A stretch of DNA of 47,298 nucleotides from an uncultured Selenomonadales bacterium. Its GTDB lineage: Bacteria; Bacillota; Negativicutes; Selenomonadales; Selenomonadaceae. Positions 15,390-24,038 of this stretch are shown here, piece by piece. The notes beneath the pieces are model-generated. The model ran no database searches. It saw only the letters and a list, made by a program, of their open reading frames with translations, and was not told the origin of the DNA. Location: positions 1-47,298 of the forward strand of contig CALDHY010000024.1 of the NCBI GenBank assembly GCA_937901445.1. Direction: 5' to 3'. The position numbers and the translations under genes are program-made. Position 1 is the first letter of the stretch, and each line of letters begins with the position of its first letter.

Positions 15390-16850
15390 ATGAAAATAGG
15401 AATTGATTTTGGTACAACTTTTTCATTGCCGGCGGCGTTAATTAACAATATGGCTGCAACCCTGTTGCCGGGCGGCTCGTACGGTATGGAATCAGTTTTT
15501 TATTATGATAAAAGTCAGGGAATTTTAATTGGCAAGCGCGCCGAAAATCGCGGCGAAAAAAAGCCGTCCAACGTTGTAAGAAATGTAAAAATGTTTATCA
15601 GCGATACTGAAACGGCAAATTTTGAACTGGACGGTAAAACTTTTGGCAAGAAAGAAATTGTCGGACACATTATCAGGGAAGTTGTACAAATTGCCCGTGA
15701 AGAAATTGAACGCAAGCAATTAGCTTCACAAGAAATAGAGGGCGCGGTAATTTCCGTACCGGCGGCTTTTAATATTCGTGAACTTGATTTTATCAGGCAG
15801 GCGGCAGAAAGTGCAGATTTAAAAATTTTAGGTTTTATAAGGGAACCTGTGGCGGCGGCAATTTCATATTTCAACGCGCCGAGTGCCGAAGATAAAAAAA
15901 CAATTTTGGTTTACGATTTAGGCGGCGGTACTTGCGACGTTGCTATTGTTCGTTCAGATAAAAATTCTAAAGAATGGTACACCGTGCTTGCCTCTGATAT
16001 GCGGCGAATTGGCGGCAGGGATTGGGATAATATTTTGGTTGAATTGATTAAAAGAAAATGCCGCGCCGAAAATGAAGATATAGTATTTGGCAAACGCGAC
16101 GAAGAAAAAATAAGAGTCGAGGCGTTAAGCGTCAAGCATACTTTGTCACGGCTTGAAAAAGTTGAATCTGAAGTTGAAATTGCTGAAGATATTTACGATT
16201 TTGAAATTACGCGCCAAGAGTTTGAAAAAAATTCAGCTGAACTTTTACAGGCAACAATGAAAATGGTTGACAAACTTAAAGACCAATTCGGCGGCAAAAT
16301 TGATTATATCGTTTGCGTCGGCGGCAGTTCCAATATGCCGCAAGTTAAAGCCGCCTTTCAAAAAAATTATCCTGATATTGAATTAAAACTTTTTGAGCCG
16401 GAAAAAGCCATTGCATTTGGCGCGGCAATTTACGCCGAACATTTCACTGAAGAAAATTACCTTAGCGATATTTGCAAATTTTCTTACGGCGCGCGTTACG
16501 TACAAAATTTTTCAAAGTATCACGATTGGAACCGCTTGAGAATTTACAACATAATTTACAAAGATGAAAAACTTCCGGCGTCCGGCGAATCAGTTTCCTA
16601 CAATATCGAAGACGACGAAAAATCTACCTACATTGCAATTTATGAATCCGAATGCAAGGACTCAATTTATTTGCCTGAAGACGGCAAGCGTATCGGCGAA
16701 ATTAGAATTACAGGAATTGAAGGCTCCAAGAAAGACGATGAAACTTTATTGACAATGACGATTGATAAAAGCGGCTTGATGCAACTAAAAGCAGTCGATA
16801 AGCGCACCGGCAAAACGGCTAAGGCTGAAATTCATTTGGACGGCTACTGA
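15390..16850 (+). CDS. Hsp70-like protein without lid
   Basis: The 486-residue protein has a full Hsp70 nucleotide-binding domain: phosphate-1 I-G-I-D-F-G-T-T (3-10), the R-E-P-V-A-A-A-I-S-Y block, phosphate-2 V-Y-D-L-G-G-G-T-C-D-V (about 173-183), and adenosine motif C-V-G-G-S-S-N-M near 308-315. Residues about 390-486 resemble the start of the substrate-binding beta-domain (I-G-E-I-R-I-T-G-I, then L-M-Q-L-K-A-V-D-K-R-T-G-K). The alpha-helical lid is absent; DnaK itself runs to about 610-640 residues. It is therefore a specialised client-binding ATPase, like YegD in E. coli, which also sits beside a kinase/PP2C/VWA set. AGAGGAGC lies upstream. A terminator follows, so it appears to be its own transcription unit or the end of block 1. 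Confidence 0.88.
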   Translation: MKIGIDFGTTFSLPAALINNMAATLLPGGSYGMESVFYYDKSQGILIGKRAENRGEKKPSNVVRNVKMFISDTETANFELDGKTFGKKEIVGHIIREVVQIAREEIERKQLASQEIEGAVISVPAAFNIRELDFIRQAAESADLKILGFIREPVAAAISYFNAPSAEDKKTILVYDLGGGTCDVAIVRSDKNSKEWYTVLASDMRRIGGRDWDNILVELIKRKCRAENEDIVFGKRDEEKIRVEALSVKHTLSRLEKVESEVEIAEDIYDFEITRQEFEKNSAELLQATMKMVDKLKDQFGGKIDYIVCVGGSSNMPQVKAAFQKNYPDIELKLFEPEKAIAFGAAIYAEHFTEENYLSDICKFSYGARYVQNFSKYHDWNRLRIYNIIYKDEKLPASGESVSYNIEDDEKSTYIAIYESECKDSIYLPEDGKRIGEIRITGIEGSKKDDETLLTMTIDKSGLMQLKAVDKRTGKTAKAEIHLDGY

Positions 16851-16863
16851 ATAAAAATTCTTC

Positions 16864-16892
16864 AGAGATTGGGATATTAACGCCCAATCTCT
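16864..16892 (+). terminator. Rho-independent-type terminator after Hsp70-like gene
   Basis: AGAGATTGGG (16864-16873) pairs perfectly with CCCAATCTCT (16883-16892) around a 9-base loop, followed by ATTTTGTT. The stem is strong and the T tract short, so termination may be partial. Confidence 0.7.
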
Positions 16893-16949
16893 ATTTTGTT
16901 GACTAAGAAATTTTTTTGTGCTATGTTTAGCGGCATTGGAGGGATTTTT

Positions 16950-17444
16950 ATGAGCAGACAAACTTTTTCGATTATTAAATTTTTAGCTATTATAGTTACA
17001 ACTTTTATTTGCATTGCGGCAACGTATTTTTTGGTTTCAAATATTTTTGGCGGGCAACTTGCCAATGCTTCAAACGGTATTACTCTTTCTGCGTGGAAGG
17101 ATAAATATTTGGACGTCGTGATTTTAACGGGCGCGCTTACTTGCGTTTGTTCGTTGGCGTGGTTTATTTTGTCAACTTTTATTTTTAAAGTTCGATATTC
17201 GACGGGCGGCGGTCAAAGGACAATTTGGGCGGCGTTAGCATTTTTGGCAGTTGTAATAAGCGTGGCAGTTCCAATGTTGTATCCTGCGCGCGTAGGGATT
17301 CAGCTGAACGCGCCGGTAATTGCAATTTTTGTAATTTTCTTCGCACTGATTAATTATTGGCTGATAACAATTTTTGCAACGCCTGTATCGTTTAAATATA
17401 CGCCGGTCGGCGCAAGCATTTTTTTAAGTCGCGGCAGAAAGTGA
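16950..17444 (+). CDS. Four-helix membrane protein of the NTPase block
   Basis: A 164-residue integral membrane protein of no family I recognise. Four hydrophobic segments are visible: residues about 8-27 (F-L-A-I-I-V-T-T-F), 52-75, 92-110 and 122-144. The loop between the second and third carries K-V-R-Y-S-T-G-G-G-Q-R-T, and the C-terminus is short and basic. I chose ATG 16950 since GGAGGGA lies 7 bases upstream; the frame is open back to TTG 16896 but those residues overlap the terminator. The gene opens the third block and ends 9 bases before the tubulin-like gene, so it may anchor that protein at the membrane. Confidence 0.75.
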   Translation: MSRQTFSIIKFLAIIVTTFICIAATYFLVSNIFGGQLANASNGITLSAWKDKYLDVVILTGALTCVCSLAWFILSTFIFKVRYSTGGGQRTIWAALAFLAVVISVAVPMLYPARVGIQLNAPVIAIFVIFFALINYWLITIFATPVSFKYTPVGASIFLSRGRK

Positions 17445-17453
17445 GGTTTACAA

Positions 17454-18887
17454 ATGGCTTATTATTTTTTGTCAATCGGCGGCAGCGGCGCAAAAGTTAT
17501 GGAGTCTTTGTTACATTTGAGCGTTGCAGGAATTTTACCGGAAGGCAGAGAGCCTTTAAAAATTTTTTCTGTCGACCCTGATACAGGCAACGGCAATTTA
17601 GACAGAATGAGTATCGCCCTGCGCAACTTTGAAGAATTCCAAAAACTAAGCGTCGGCAATGATACGCCACTTTTTAAAAATAAAATTTCGATAATTAAAC
17701 CCTATCCTTGGAATCCTACGCGCCACGATACAACCCTTGACGATATGATGGCTTATCCAATGTATCGCGGTAAACCTATTGGCGCACTGTATGAAGTTTT
17801 ATTCACGGCAAAAGAAAGAAATACCCGGCTGAATCAAGGTTTTAGGGGTCATCCTTCGATTGGCGCGGCAGTTTTGGCGCAGAATTACGTTTTGTTGACT
17901 GAAAGAAAACAATGGGACGATTTATTTTACAACTTGAAAACTGATCAAAACAGCAAGACGAAAATTTTTATTGCGGGCTCGGTATTCGGCGGCACGGGCG
18001 CGGCGGGCTTGCCTACCGTTTCAAGGCTGCTGAAAAGTCAAGCTGAAGAAGACGGCTACAGAATTTCTATTGGCGGCGCGTTAATGTTGCCGTACTTCGA
18101 TTTTACGCCGGAAGGCTCTTCAAATGAACTTTTTGCACGTTCGGAAGAATTTTTAATCAATACAAAGGCGGCGTTGAAATATTATTCACAGCGCGACAAC
18201 GTTTTCGATACAATGTACTTGATAGGCGATTCTTCAACGGCGCACGTCAAAAAATTCAGCGTCGGAGCGCGGGAACAAGTCAATGATTCTCATATTGTGG
18301 AACTTTACGCGGCACTTGCGGCGATTGACTTTTTCCAAAATGAGCCGGACGGCTACGGCACAAATTTTAAATATATTTGTCACGGCGACGATAAAAATAT
18401 TTCTTTCAACTGGAATGACTTTCCGAGCGTTTATGACGACAAAAAAAATTTCCGCAATTTGTTTGTAAAATTTACGCGGTTTATTTTTGCGTACGTTCAT
18501 TTAATAAAGCCCGTGCTTAACAGATTAATCGCCGGTGATCTGCCGGATTATCAATACCCTTGGTTTATCGATATGCTGAAAGATGAAGAAATTGAAACGC
18601 GGGCGCAGAAAAATTTTGATGATTACGTTGAATCTTTTGTTACGTGGTTAAAGCAGATTGAAACTTTGGACGGGCGCAGTATCAATCTGATAAATTCAAA
18701 TATGTTCAGCGCAAATTCTGCGCGACTCACTGACATAAACGCCTTTAAAAATTGCGACAACGGAACCGCCGAATTGGACTTACACGAAATTTGGTACAGA
18801 TTGTGCGAGCCGCCAAAAAGAAACTATCCCGATGCTAAAGGTTTTGGTAAATTTTTGCGCCGCCTTTATGACGCTTGCGAAGTTTAA
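17454..18887 (+). CDS. Tubulin/FtsZ-like GTPase
   Basis: The 477-residue protein begins with S-I-G-G-S-G-A-K-V (7-15), the first glycine loop of tubulin/FtsZ folds. It has S-V-F-G-G-T-G-A-A-G at 176-185, in the place of the FtsZ/tubulin signature G-G-G-T-G-(T/S)-G. Between these lies F-S-V-D-P-D at 38-43, similar to the strand that precedes the T2/T3 region. It fits the tubulin-like family that NCBI annotates as tubulin-like domain proteins and that Makarova and Koonin linked by genome context to VWA proteins and membrane remodelling. GTP binding is a strong prediction; polymerisation is inference. No C-terminal membrane helix is seen. GAGG precedes ATG 17454. Confidence 0.82.
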   Translation: MAYYFLSIGGSGAKVMESLLHLSVAGILPEGREPLKIFSVDPDTGNGNLDRMSIALRNFEEFQKLSVGNDTPLFKNKISIIKPYPWNPTRHDTTLDDMMAYPMYRGKPIGALYEVLFTAKERNTRLNQGFRGHPSIGAAVLAQNYVLLTERKQWDDLFYNLKTDQNSKTKIFIAGSVFGGTGAAGLPTVSRLLKSQAEEDGYRISIGGALMLPYFDFTPEGSSNELFARSEEFLINTKAALKYYSQRDNVFDTMYLIGDSSTAHVKKFSVGAREQVNDSHIVELYAALAAIDFFQNEPDGYGTNFKYICHGDDKNISFNWNDFPSVYDDKKNFRNLFVKFTRFIFAYVHLIKPVLNRLIAGDLPDYQYPWFIDMLKDEEIETRAQKNFDDYVESFVTWLKQIETLDGRSINLINSNMFSANSARLTDINAFKNCDNGTAELDLHEIWYRLCEPPKRNYPDAKGFGKFLRRLYDACEV

Positions 18888-19038
18888 GAATCTGTGTAAA
18901 AAATTTGCCCGCAGACGCGCAGATTTGCCCTTAAAATTAATTTTCCAAGTTCAATGGTACAAAGATATTAAAAAAGTTTTTGAAGGCGGCTTACAGGCGA
19001 TTTTAATTGTTTTGAAAAACAAAGGAGTTTTTAAATGA
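18868..19038 (+). CDS. Possible small ORF or frameshifted tail of the tubulin-like protein
   Basis: A frame of 56 codons (ATG 18868; 68 codons from ATG 18832) spans the 147-base gap after the tubulin-like gene and ends with its stop overlapping the ATG of the next gene (ATGA-type, 19035-19038). Codon choice resembles that of real genes here. The product is basic, with K-K-F-A-R-R-R followed by an amphipathic or hydrophobic helix (G-G-L-Q-A-I-L-I-V-L). There is no good ribosome site. It could be a real small membrane-binding peptide, or the original C-terminus of the tubulin-like protein separated by a frameshift near 18865-18885. Confidence 0.35.
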   Translation: MTLAKFKNLCKKFARRRADLPLKLIFQVQWYKDIKKVFEGGLQAILIVLKNKGVFK

Positions 19039-22000
19039 GTACTTCAAATATTCCAATGCTCCCAAAAATAGATTCAAAGTCAGACCCTATCGTTAAAGAC
19101 TTTGCCGGTAAATGGCAAGAAAATAACGGCGGCGATTTCCTAAGCAAACTTGCAAACAGTTTGGAAGTTGCCGACGCGCAAAACTTGGAATTTATCAGCT
19201 CAATTCCGGACGTTTGGGCGCGCCCGCTTTTATTCAGAATGGCACTTTTCGGTATTGAAGATACAAAAGAATTTGTTAAAGGGCTTACAAAAAGAATTGA
19301 GGGCGAATGGCGATCCTTGCTTGCAATGTTCGCACTGAAAGACTTGAAACAAGTTAATTTGAAAGCTGAATACATTAACCTTGCCGGCGATGATTCAAAT
19401 ATGGCAAAAGTTCTAAAAGCGTTGGTTCCAAAAGAATCAATCAACGCAGATGTTAATTCGTGGCTGAATGATTTGTACGTGTTTTATTTGAACGGTAAAC
19501 CTGTTGCAATGACTTCGCCTACAACTTTGCTTGCAAGCGCGGCAGATTATACTTCAGCTTTTAACGGACAAATTCCGCGCCCGTGGAGTACCAACGGTAA
19601 ATTTTTCACCGACCCGATTAACCAACTTCAACCAATGGAACGCGAAGCCCTTAACGTGTGGTTAGTCAAACTTCACAGTAATATTCAAGCCTTGCAAATT
19701 GTTAATGACGCAACGCCCGCCGCCGTTCGTGACGCCGACATTATTCGTGTAAGCTTGTTAAATTGCGTGCAAAAATATATTGACGATTTAAATATTGCCG
19801 CCGTCAATCAAGGTTACACGCTTACATCTTCAAACTTAAATCTGCATAAAGGCGTTGCGCGCTTGCTGAATGAAACAATCGCAAGCAAGGGAATTTCTTT
19901 TGAAGATTCTCAAGTAAGATTGTTGACAAATCCCGATCGTTCAGACAAAAAAATTATTATCGTTTCGCCAAAAATGGTACAAGAATTCGCCGACCAAGAA
20001 AATATTGACCCCGCGCAGTTGGTAGTTTGGCAGGGCGTCAACGCAAATGATGTTACTGAAGAAAATTTGCGCAGTGGCGATAAGAATAAAATTGGAAAAA
20101 TCGCACTCAAAATTAAATCTGATAATAAAGTTGTCAACGTGGAATATCGCCGCCCCGAAGATTTCTTTCATGAAAAAATGGCTGTCATTGAGCCGGGCAA
20201 TGCTTTTCCCGGTTCGTTAAACAACACTATCGCCGGTACAGCTGTTTTGGCTGATTCAGGATTGACGCCAATTTTACCGCTTAAAACCGAATTGCTCGAA
20301 TTTTTCACGCCCGCTGAAATTGCTGATAATATTTCAATCGAAGAGGACGAAGAAAATATCTATGTATATTTTAATTTCCCGCTTAGCGGCAACGGCGGCG
20401 CAAAATATCGTTTCTGCAAAATTTACTCGCGCAGAAACAATTTAATTTATATTCAAAATGATGTTCCGGTTATTGAAATATGGCCCAACATTCAAAAAGC
20501 AAATTGGAATAAATTTTATCTTTACTACGAAAATTATAAATCCGGCAACAATTCAAGCGAATTGGCAAACGATATTTACTACGTCAAGCCCTATGTTTTC
20601 GGCGCAGAAATTGGCGAAGATTTTAAGGCGGGCGGACACGACGGCAAACTTAATAAATTTGCAAGCAAATTGGATATGTTCCCTGAAGCTTTAATTTGTT
20701 CGTATAAAAGCCTTGACGCGCGAGAAAATATTTTTGAAGTAGGGCTTGTCCTTATGGATAAAAAACTTCTTGCACGCCCCCAAAATGTACAAAGCGCAAA
20801 TTGGAAAATCGGCGTCGACTTCGGCACAAGTTCAACGATGCTTTATTTCCGTGAAAATAATTCGCCTGCGCGACCTTTGGTTTTACAATCGCACCTTTTC
20901 AAAATTACTGAAAGCGGCGGTGCCCGCGCTCAACTGTTTGAAAATTTTATCCCCGACACAAAATATCAAGATGACGGCTCATTTTTAAGTATTTTTCATT
21001 TGTTGCACGCGGCTGAAGAAATTCGCCCGCTGATTGACGGACACGTTTTTATGTTAAAGTCTGACAACACGCGTATTTTTGAACGCTTGAAACAGGATAT
21101 TGACGCAAATTTAAAATGGAAGGGCGACTCTAAAGGCAAGGCGAAAACTTCCGCCTACATTGGACAAATTTGCTTGCAGGCGTTGCTTGAAGCCGCCGCC
21201 GCCAATGTAAAAAATATTGACTGGAATTTTTCCTATCCTACGGCTTTTTCGGCAATACAGCAAATGACTTTTGATAACACTTGTCAAAACGCCGTTGAAT
21301 CAGCCTGCGAAAACAGCGGCTACACTTTCAAACCGGAAAATATTGTAAGCTGGTCTGAAAGTAAAGCCGGCGCGTACTATTTCAACCGCTTGAACAATGA
21401 CGACGGCGGCGGTACAAATTTTGCTCAAGGCGCGGTTTGCATCGATATTGGCGCGGGAACTACCGATATTTCTGTTATAAGCGGTCAACCCGGATGTATC
21501 ATTTATCATACTTCGATTCAATATGCAGGGCGTTTTATGTTTAAGCCGCTTTATGATAACTATGGACTTTTTGTCGATAAAGATACCGCCCAAGCAATGG
21601 CAAATATAGCACTGGACGATAAGGAACAACTTTCAGCCGTTATGGATGCGGCGATGAGGGAACACAGCGAAAATTACATTAAAACTTTAAGCGGCAAAGC
21701 TGAAGAAGAAAAAGTCCGTGACGTTTTGCAGGGCGCGCAATTTGCCGTTGCGGGACTTTTTTACTACATTGGAAAATTGCTCGGCAGGTTACACGAAGAC
21801 GACCATTATATAGAAAATAAACTCCCTCATATTTTTGTAGGCGGCAACGGCTCCAGAATTTTTAAATGGTTGACTGTAGGTAACAGGATTGAAGGAAATA
21901 AATTTTTGGCAGTTTTGGAAAATATGTTGGTTAAAGCATCCGGACTTGATAAAAATAACAAATTTTACTTGGATTTAAGCCACCGCCCGAAAGTCGAAGT

Positions 22001-22427
22001 TGCAAGCGGTATGATTTCAAACAAGCCGAATAACCACGAAACTTTCTTTGACGAAAATAAAATTAAAGCTGACTTATTCGGCGAAGACGCGGATCGGTAT
22101 ATTGCAAACGCCGTACTTGCAGGCGCGGAATTTTTACAGGATAAAGAAAAATTTTTGGCAGACGATTTTATAAGTGCGCACGACGTAAGCAGCGGTATAA
22201 ATGTTACAAGCCTTGCAGAATTTCAGCGTTTTGTCAAGGAATTTAATTCTTCGCAGGATTTGTGGTCTGAAGGTATTCCGCTTGATAAAGATTCTGTTGA
22301 AGAATTAATCCGCGATACAAATTCTTATTTTGTCGATAAAAAGGGGCAAGAGGTCGGAGAGATTTTCTTGGAGCCTGTTTTCATTGTTGAACTTAAAAAG
22401 TTGATGGAGATGCTTTCTTATGAATGA
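19035..22427 (+). CDS. Large protein with actin/Hsp70-type ATPase domain (possibly SrfB-like)
   Basis: The protein has 1130 residues. Residues 1-590 form a large region I do not recognise, rich in alpha/beta content without signal or membrane segments. Residues about 590-1010 carry an actin/Hsp70-type ATPase: phosphate-1 I-G-V-D-F-G-T-S-S-T near 592, phosphate-2 C-I-D-I-G-A-G-T-T-D-I near 803, and an adenosine motif I-F-V-G-G-N-G-S near 933. The length and motif variants recall the SrfB family of enterobacteria, but I cannot confirm homology. GGAG precedes ATG 19035. The stop overlaps the next start by 8 bases. Next to the tubulin-like gene, it makes this a locus with both cytoskeletal NTPase folds. 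Confidence 0.75.
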   Translation: MSTSNIPMLPKIDSKSDPIVKDFAGKWQENNGGDFLSKLANSLEVADAQNLEFISSIPDVWARPLLFRMALFGIEDTKEFVKGLTKRIEGEWRSLLAMFALKDLKQVNLKAEYINLAGDDSNMAKVLKALVPKESINADVNSWLNDLYVFYLNGKPVAMTSPTTLLASAADYTSAFNGQIPRPWSTNGKFFTDPINQLQPMEREALNVWLVKLHSNIQALQIVNDATPAAVRDADIIRVSLLNCVQKYIDDLNIAAVNQGYTLTSSNLNLHKGVARLLNETIASKGISFEDSQVRLLTNPDRSDKKIIIVSPKMVQEFADQENIDPAQLVVWQGVNANDVTEENLRSGDKNKIGKIALKIKSDNKVVNVEYRRPEDFFHEKMAVIEPGNAFPGSLNNTIAGTAVLADSGLTPILPLKTELLEFFTPAEIADNISIEEDEENIYVYFNFPLSGNGGAKYRFCKIYSRRNNLIYIQNDVPVIEIWPNIQKANWNKFYLYYENYKSGNNSSELANDIYYVKPYVFGAEIGEDFKAGGHDGKLNKFASKLDMFPEALICSYKSLDARENIFEVGLVLMDKKLLARPQNVQSANWKIGVDFGTSSTMLYFRENNSPARPLVLQSHLFKITESGGARAQLFENFIPDTKYQDDGSFLSIFHLLHAAEEIRPLIDGHVFMLKSDNTRIFERLKQDIDANLKWKGDSKGKAKTSAYIGQICLQALLEAAAANVKNIDWNFSYPTAFSAIQQMTFDNTCQNAVESACENSGYTFKPENIVSWSESKAGAYYFNRLNNDDGGGTNFAQGAVCIDIGAGTTDISVISGQPGCIIYHTSIQYAGRFMFKPLYDNYGLFVDKDTAQAMANIALDDKEQLSAVMDAAMREHSENYIKTLSGKAEEEKVRDVLQGAQFAVAGLFYYIGKLLGRLHEDDHYIENKLPHIFVGGNGSRIFKWLTVGNRIEGNKFLAVLENMLVKASGLDKNNKFYLDLSHRPKVEVASGMISNKPNNHETFFDENKIKADLFGEDADRYIANAVLAGAEFLQDKEKFLADDFISAHDVSSGINVTSLAEFQRFVKEFNSSQDLWSEGIPLDKDSVEELIRDTNSYFVDKKGQEVGEIFLEPVFIVELKKLMEMLSYE

Positions 22428-23334
22428 AGAAAATCTTTTGGAAGGAATAGCGGAAAATCCCGTAACTTCGCCGCCGGTCGACGTAGCCGCAATTAAAACT
22501 GAAATTCAAAAAAATCTTCAAAAAGAATTACAAACTCAGATTCAAACACAAATTGACGCTGCGACCGCGCCGCTCGGTTCAACAACGGGTTACATTGCAA
22601 CTGCCGCGCTGGTAATTTCCATACTTTCGATTTTTATATTTTTATTGTTGAGGAGCGGTTTAAATTCCAGAATCAACAGTTTCATAACGAAATTTAACAA
22701 CCGCGCAGAAATTGACGAAATTGCAAGTTTGAAAAACGACTTAAAAATTTTAAGAAGTGAAAACCGTGAACTTAGGATGCGCCTTGAAAGTTTGGAAAAT
22801 AAACCGGCGCAAACGTACATTTCGACGCCCGCCCCTGCCGTAACTCTTCAAAAATCCCCCGCTCTGACACTTCAAAAATCCTCTGTTCAAAATTATCCGG
22901 CAAAAACACCGCCGCCGCCAACTTTGCTTGATAAGTACGCAGATTTTATTTCGGAATTTAACGAACTGAACGCTAAGGAAATGACCGGCTATGAAAAACA
23001 ATCTGCGCGTCAAAATTTTGTTTCAAAGTACAATGTAAAATTTTTCAGCTGCGTAAACTACAACGAGCGCATGAACAATCCGAATTTGGAGCCTGAATTT
23101 GCGCAACAATCCGGCAAGGGCGATTATTGGGCGTATGAAGTCGAAGCTGATACTTTCGCCGTTGTGCCGAATGTAAGCAGCTATACTGAAAATTTGCACG
23201 TTGCCCGCGCAATGGGCGAGGTTTTTAATTCCAATTTCAAAGACGGCAATTACTCAAATATTCGTGTTGTCAAGCCGGCAATTTTTAAGGGTATGTGGAG
23301 ACTTGCTGAAAAGGGCGAATTGGTGTTAAGTTAA
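22420..23334 (+). CDS. Membrane-anchored coiled-coil protein with novel C-terminal domain
   Basis: A 304-residue protein. Residues 20-50 are heptad-like and rich in glutamine; 57-78 form one membrane helix (A-A-L-V-I-S-I-L-S-I-F-I-F); 85-125 are a second coiled coil; 130-170 are a proline-rich linker. Residues about 190-304 form a domain shared with the next gene: Y-E-K-Q-S-A-R, F-x-C-V-N-x-N-E-R-M-N-N-P-N, G-D-Y-W-A, V-V-P-N-V-x-S-Y-T-E-N and H-V-A-R-A-M-G. I cannot name the domain. The start lies inside the end of the large actin-like gene, implying coupled translation. It probably links the NTPase complex to the membrane. Confidence 0.8.
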   Translation: MNEENLLEGIAENPVTSPPVDVAAIKTEIQKNLQKELQTQIQTQIDAATAPLGSTTGYIATAALVISILSIFIFLLLRSGLNSRINSFITKFNNRAEIDEIASLKNDLKILRSENRELRMRLESLENKPAQTYISTPAPAVTLQKSPALTLQKSSVQNYPAKTPPPPTLLDKYADFISEFNELNAKEMTGYEKQSARQNFVSKYNVKFFSCVNYNERMNNPNLEPEFAQQSGKGDYWAYEVEADTFAVVPNVSSYTENLHVARAMGEVFNSNFKDGNYSNIRVVKPAIFKGMWRLAEKGELVLS

Positions 23335-23335
23335 A

Positions 23336-24034
23336 ATGCAAAAAACACTTGAAGAGCGCGTCAAAATTCTTGAAGAAAATCTGTACAAGTGCTTAAAAAT
23401 CAATCAAGTACTTTTGGCGCGCGTTGAAACTTTAGAAAAAAATCTGGAACAACTTGAACGCGAGCGCAACGATGAAATTATTGAGCGCAAAATGGAAAAG
23501 GAATTGACGCATACAAAATTTAAAAATTTTTCCGTAACAACCGAAAATGATTACGGCGGAAATTCGCCCGCGCCGCCCAAAATTCAACATTTGGCAACAA
23601 ACACCGTAAACGTTGAATATTTCGGCGAAGATTTTTTAAAAGATTATAACGTTGTATTGAGTAAAACCGACGGCTACGAAAAACAATCTGCGCGAAAAAA
23701 TTTTATTGCAAAATACAACGTCAGATTTTTTAACTGCGTCAACTTCAATGAACGAATGAATAATCCGAATGTAGAGCCGGTTTTTGAGGAAAATTCGGCG
23801 GCGCAAAGGGGCGATTATTGGGCAATTCCAATTTCAGGCAATACTTTTAAAGTTGTACCGAATGTCAACAGCTACACTGAAAATTATCACGTTGCCCGCG
23901 CAATGGGAGCAGTTTTCGATTCAAATTATATTAATGGCAGTTATTCAAATATTCAACTGGAACGCGCGGCAGAATTTACCAATTCCGGGCAAAATTGGAT
24001 TTTGACAAAAAAGGGCAAGCTGATTTTGAGGTGA
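23336..24034 (+). CDS. Soluble coiled-coil protein with the same novel C-terminal domain
   Basis: A 232-residue protein without membrane helix or signal. Residues 1-55 are a strong coiled coil (repeating L-E-E/L-E-K heptads), 60-95 a linker, and about 115-232 the domain shared with the preceding gene, identical at roughly six positions in ten. Conserved points are Y-E-K-Q-S-A-R-x-N-F, the cysteine in F-N-C-V-N, E-R-M-N-N-P-N, R-G-D-Y-W-A, V-V-P-N-V and H-V-A-R-A-M-G. The pair looks like a duplication giving a membrane-bound and a cytosolic subunit that could hetero-oligomerise. ATG 23336 follows the previous stop by one base. Confidence 0.8.
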   Translation: MQKTLEERVKILEENLYKCLKINQVLLARVETLEKNLEQLERERNDEIIERKMEKELTHTKFKNFSVTTENDYGGNSPAPPKIQHLATNTVNVEYFGEDFLKDYNVVLSKTDGYEKQSARKNFIAKYNVRFFNCVNFNERMNNPNVEPVFEENSAAQRGDYWAIPISGNTFKVVPNVNSYTENYHVARAMGAVFDSNYINGSYSNIQLERAAEFTNSGQNWILTKKGKLILR

Positions 24035-24038
24035 TAAC

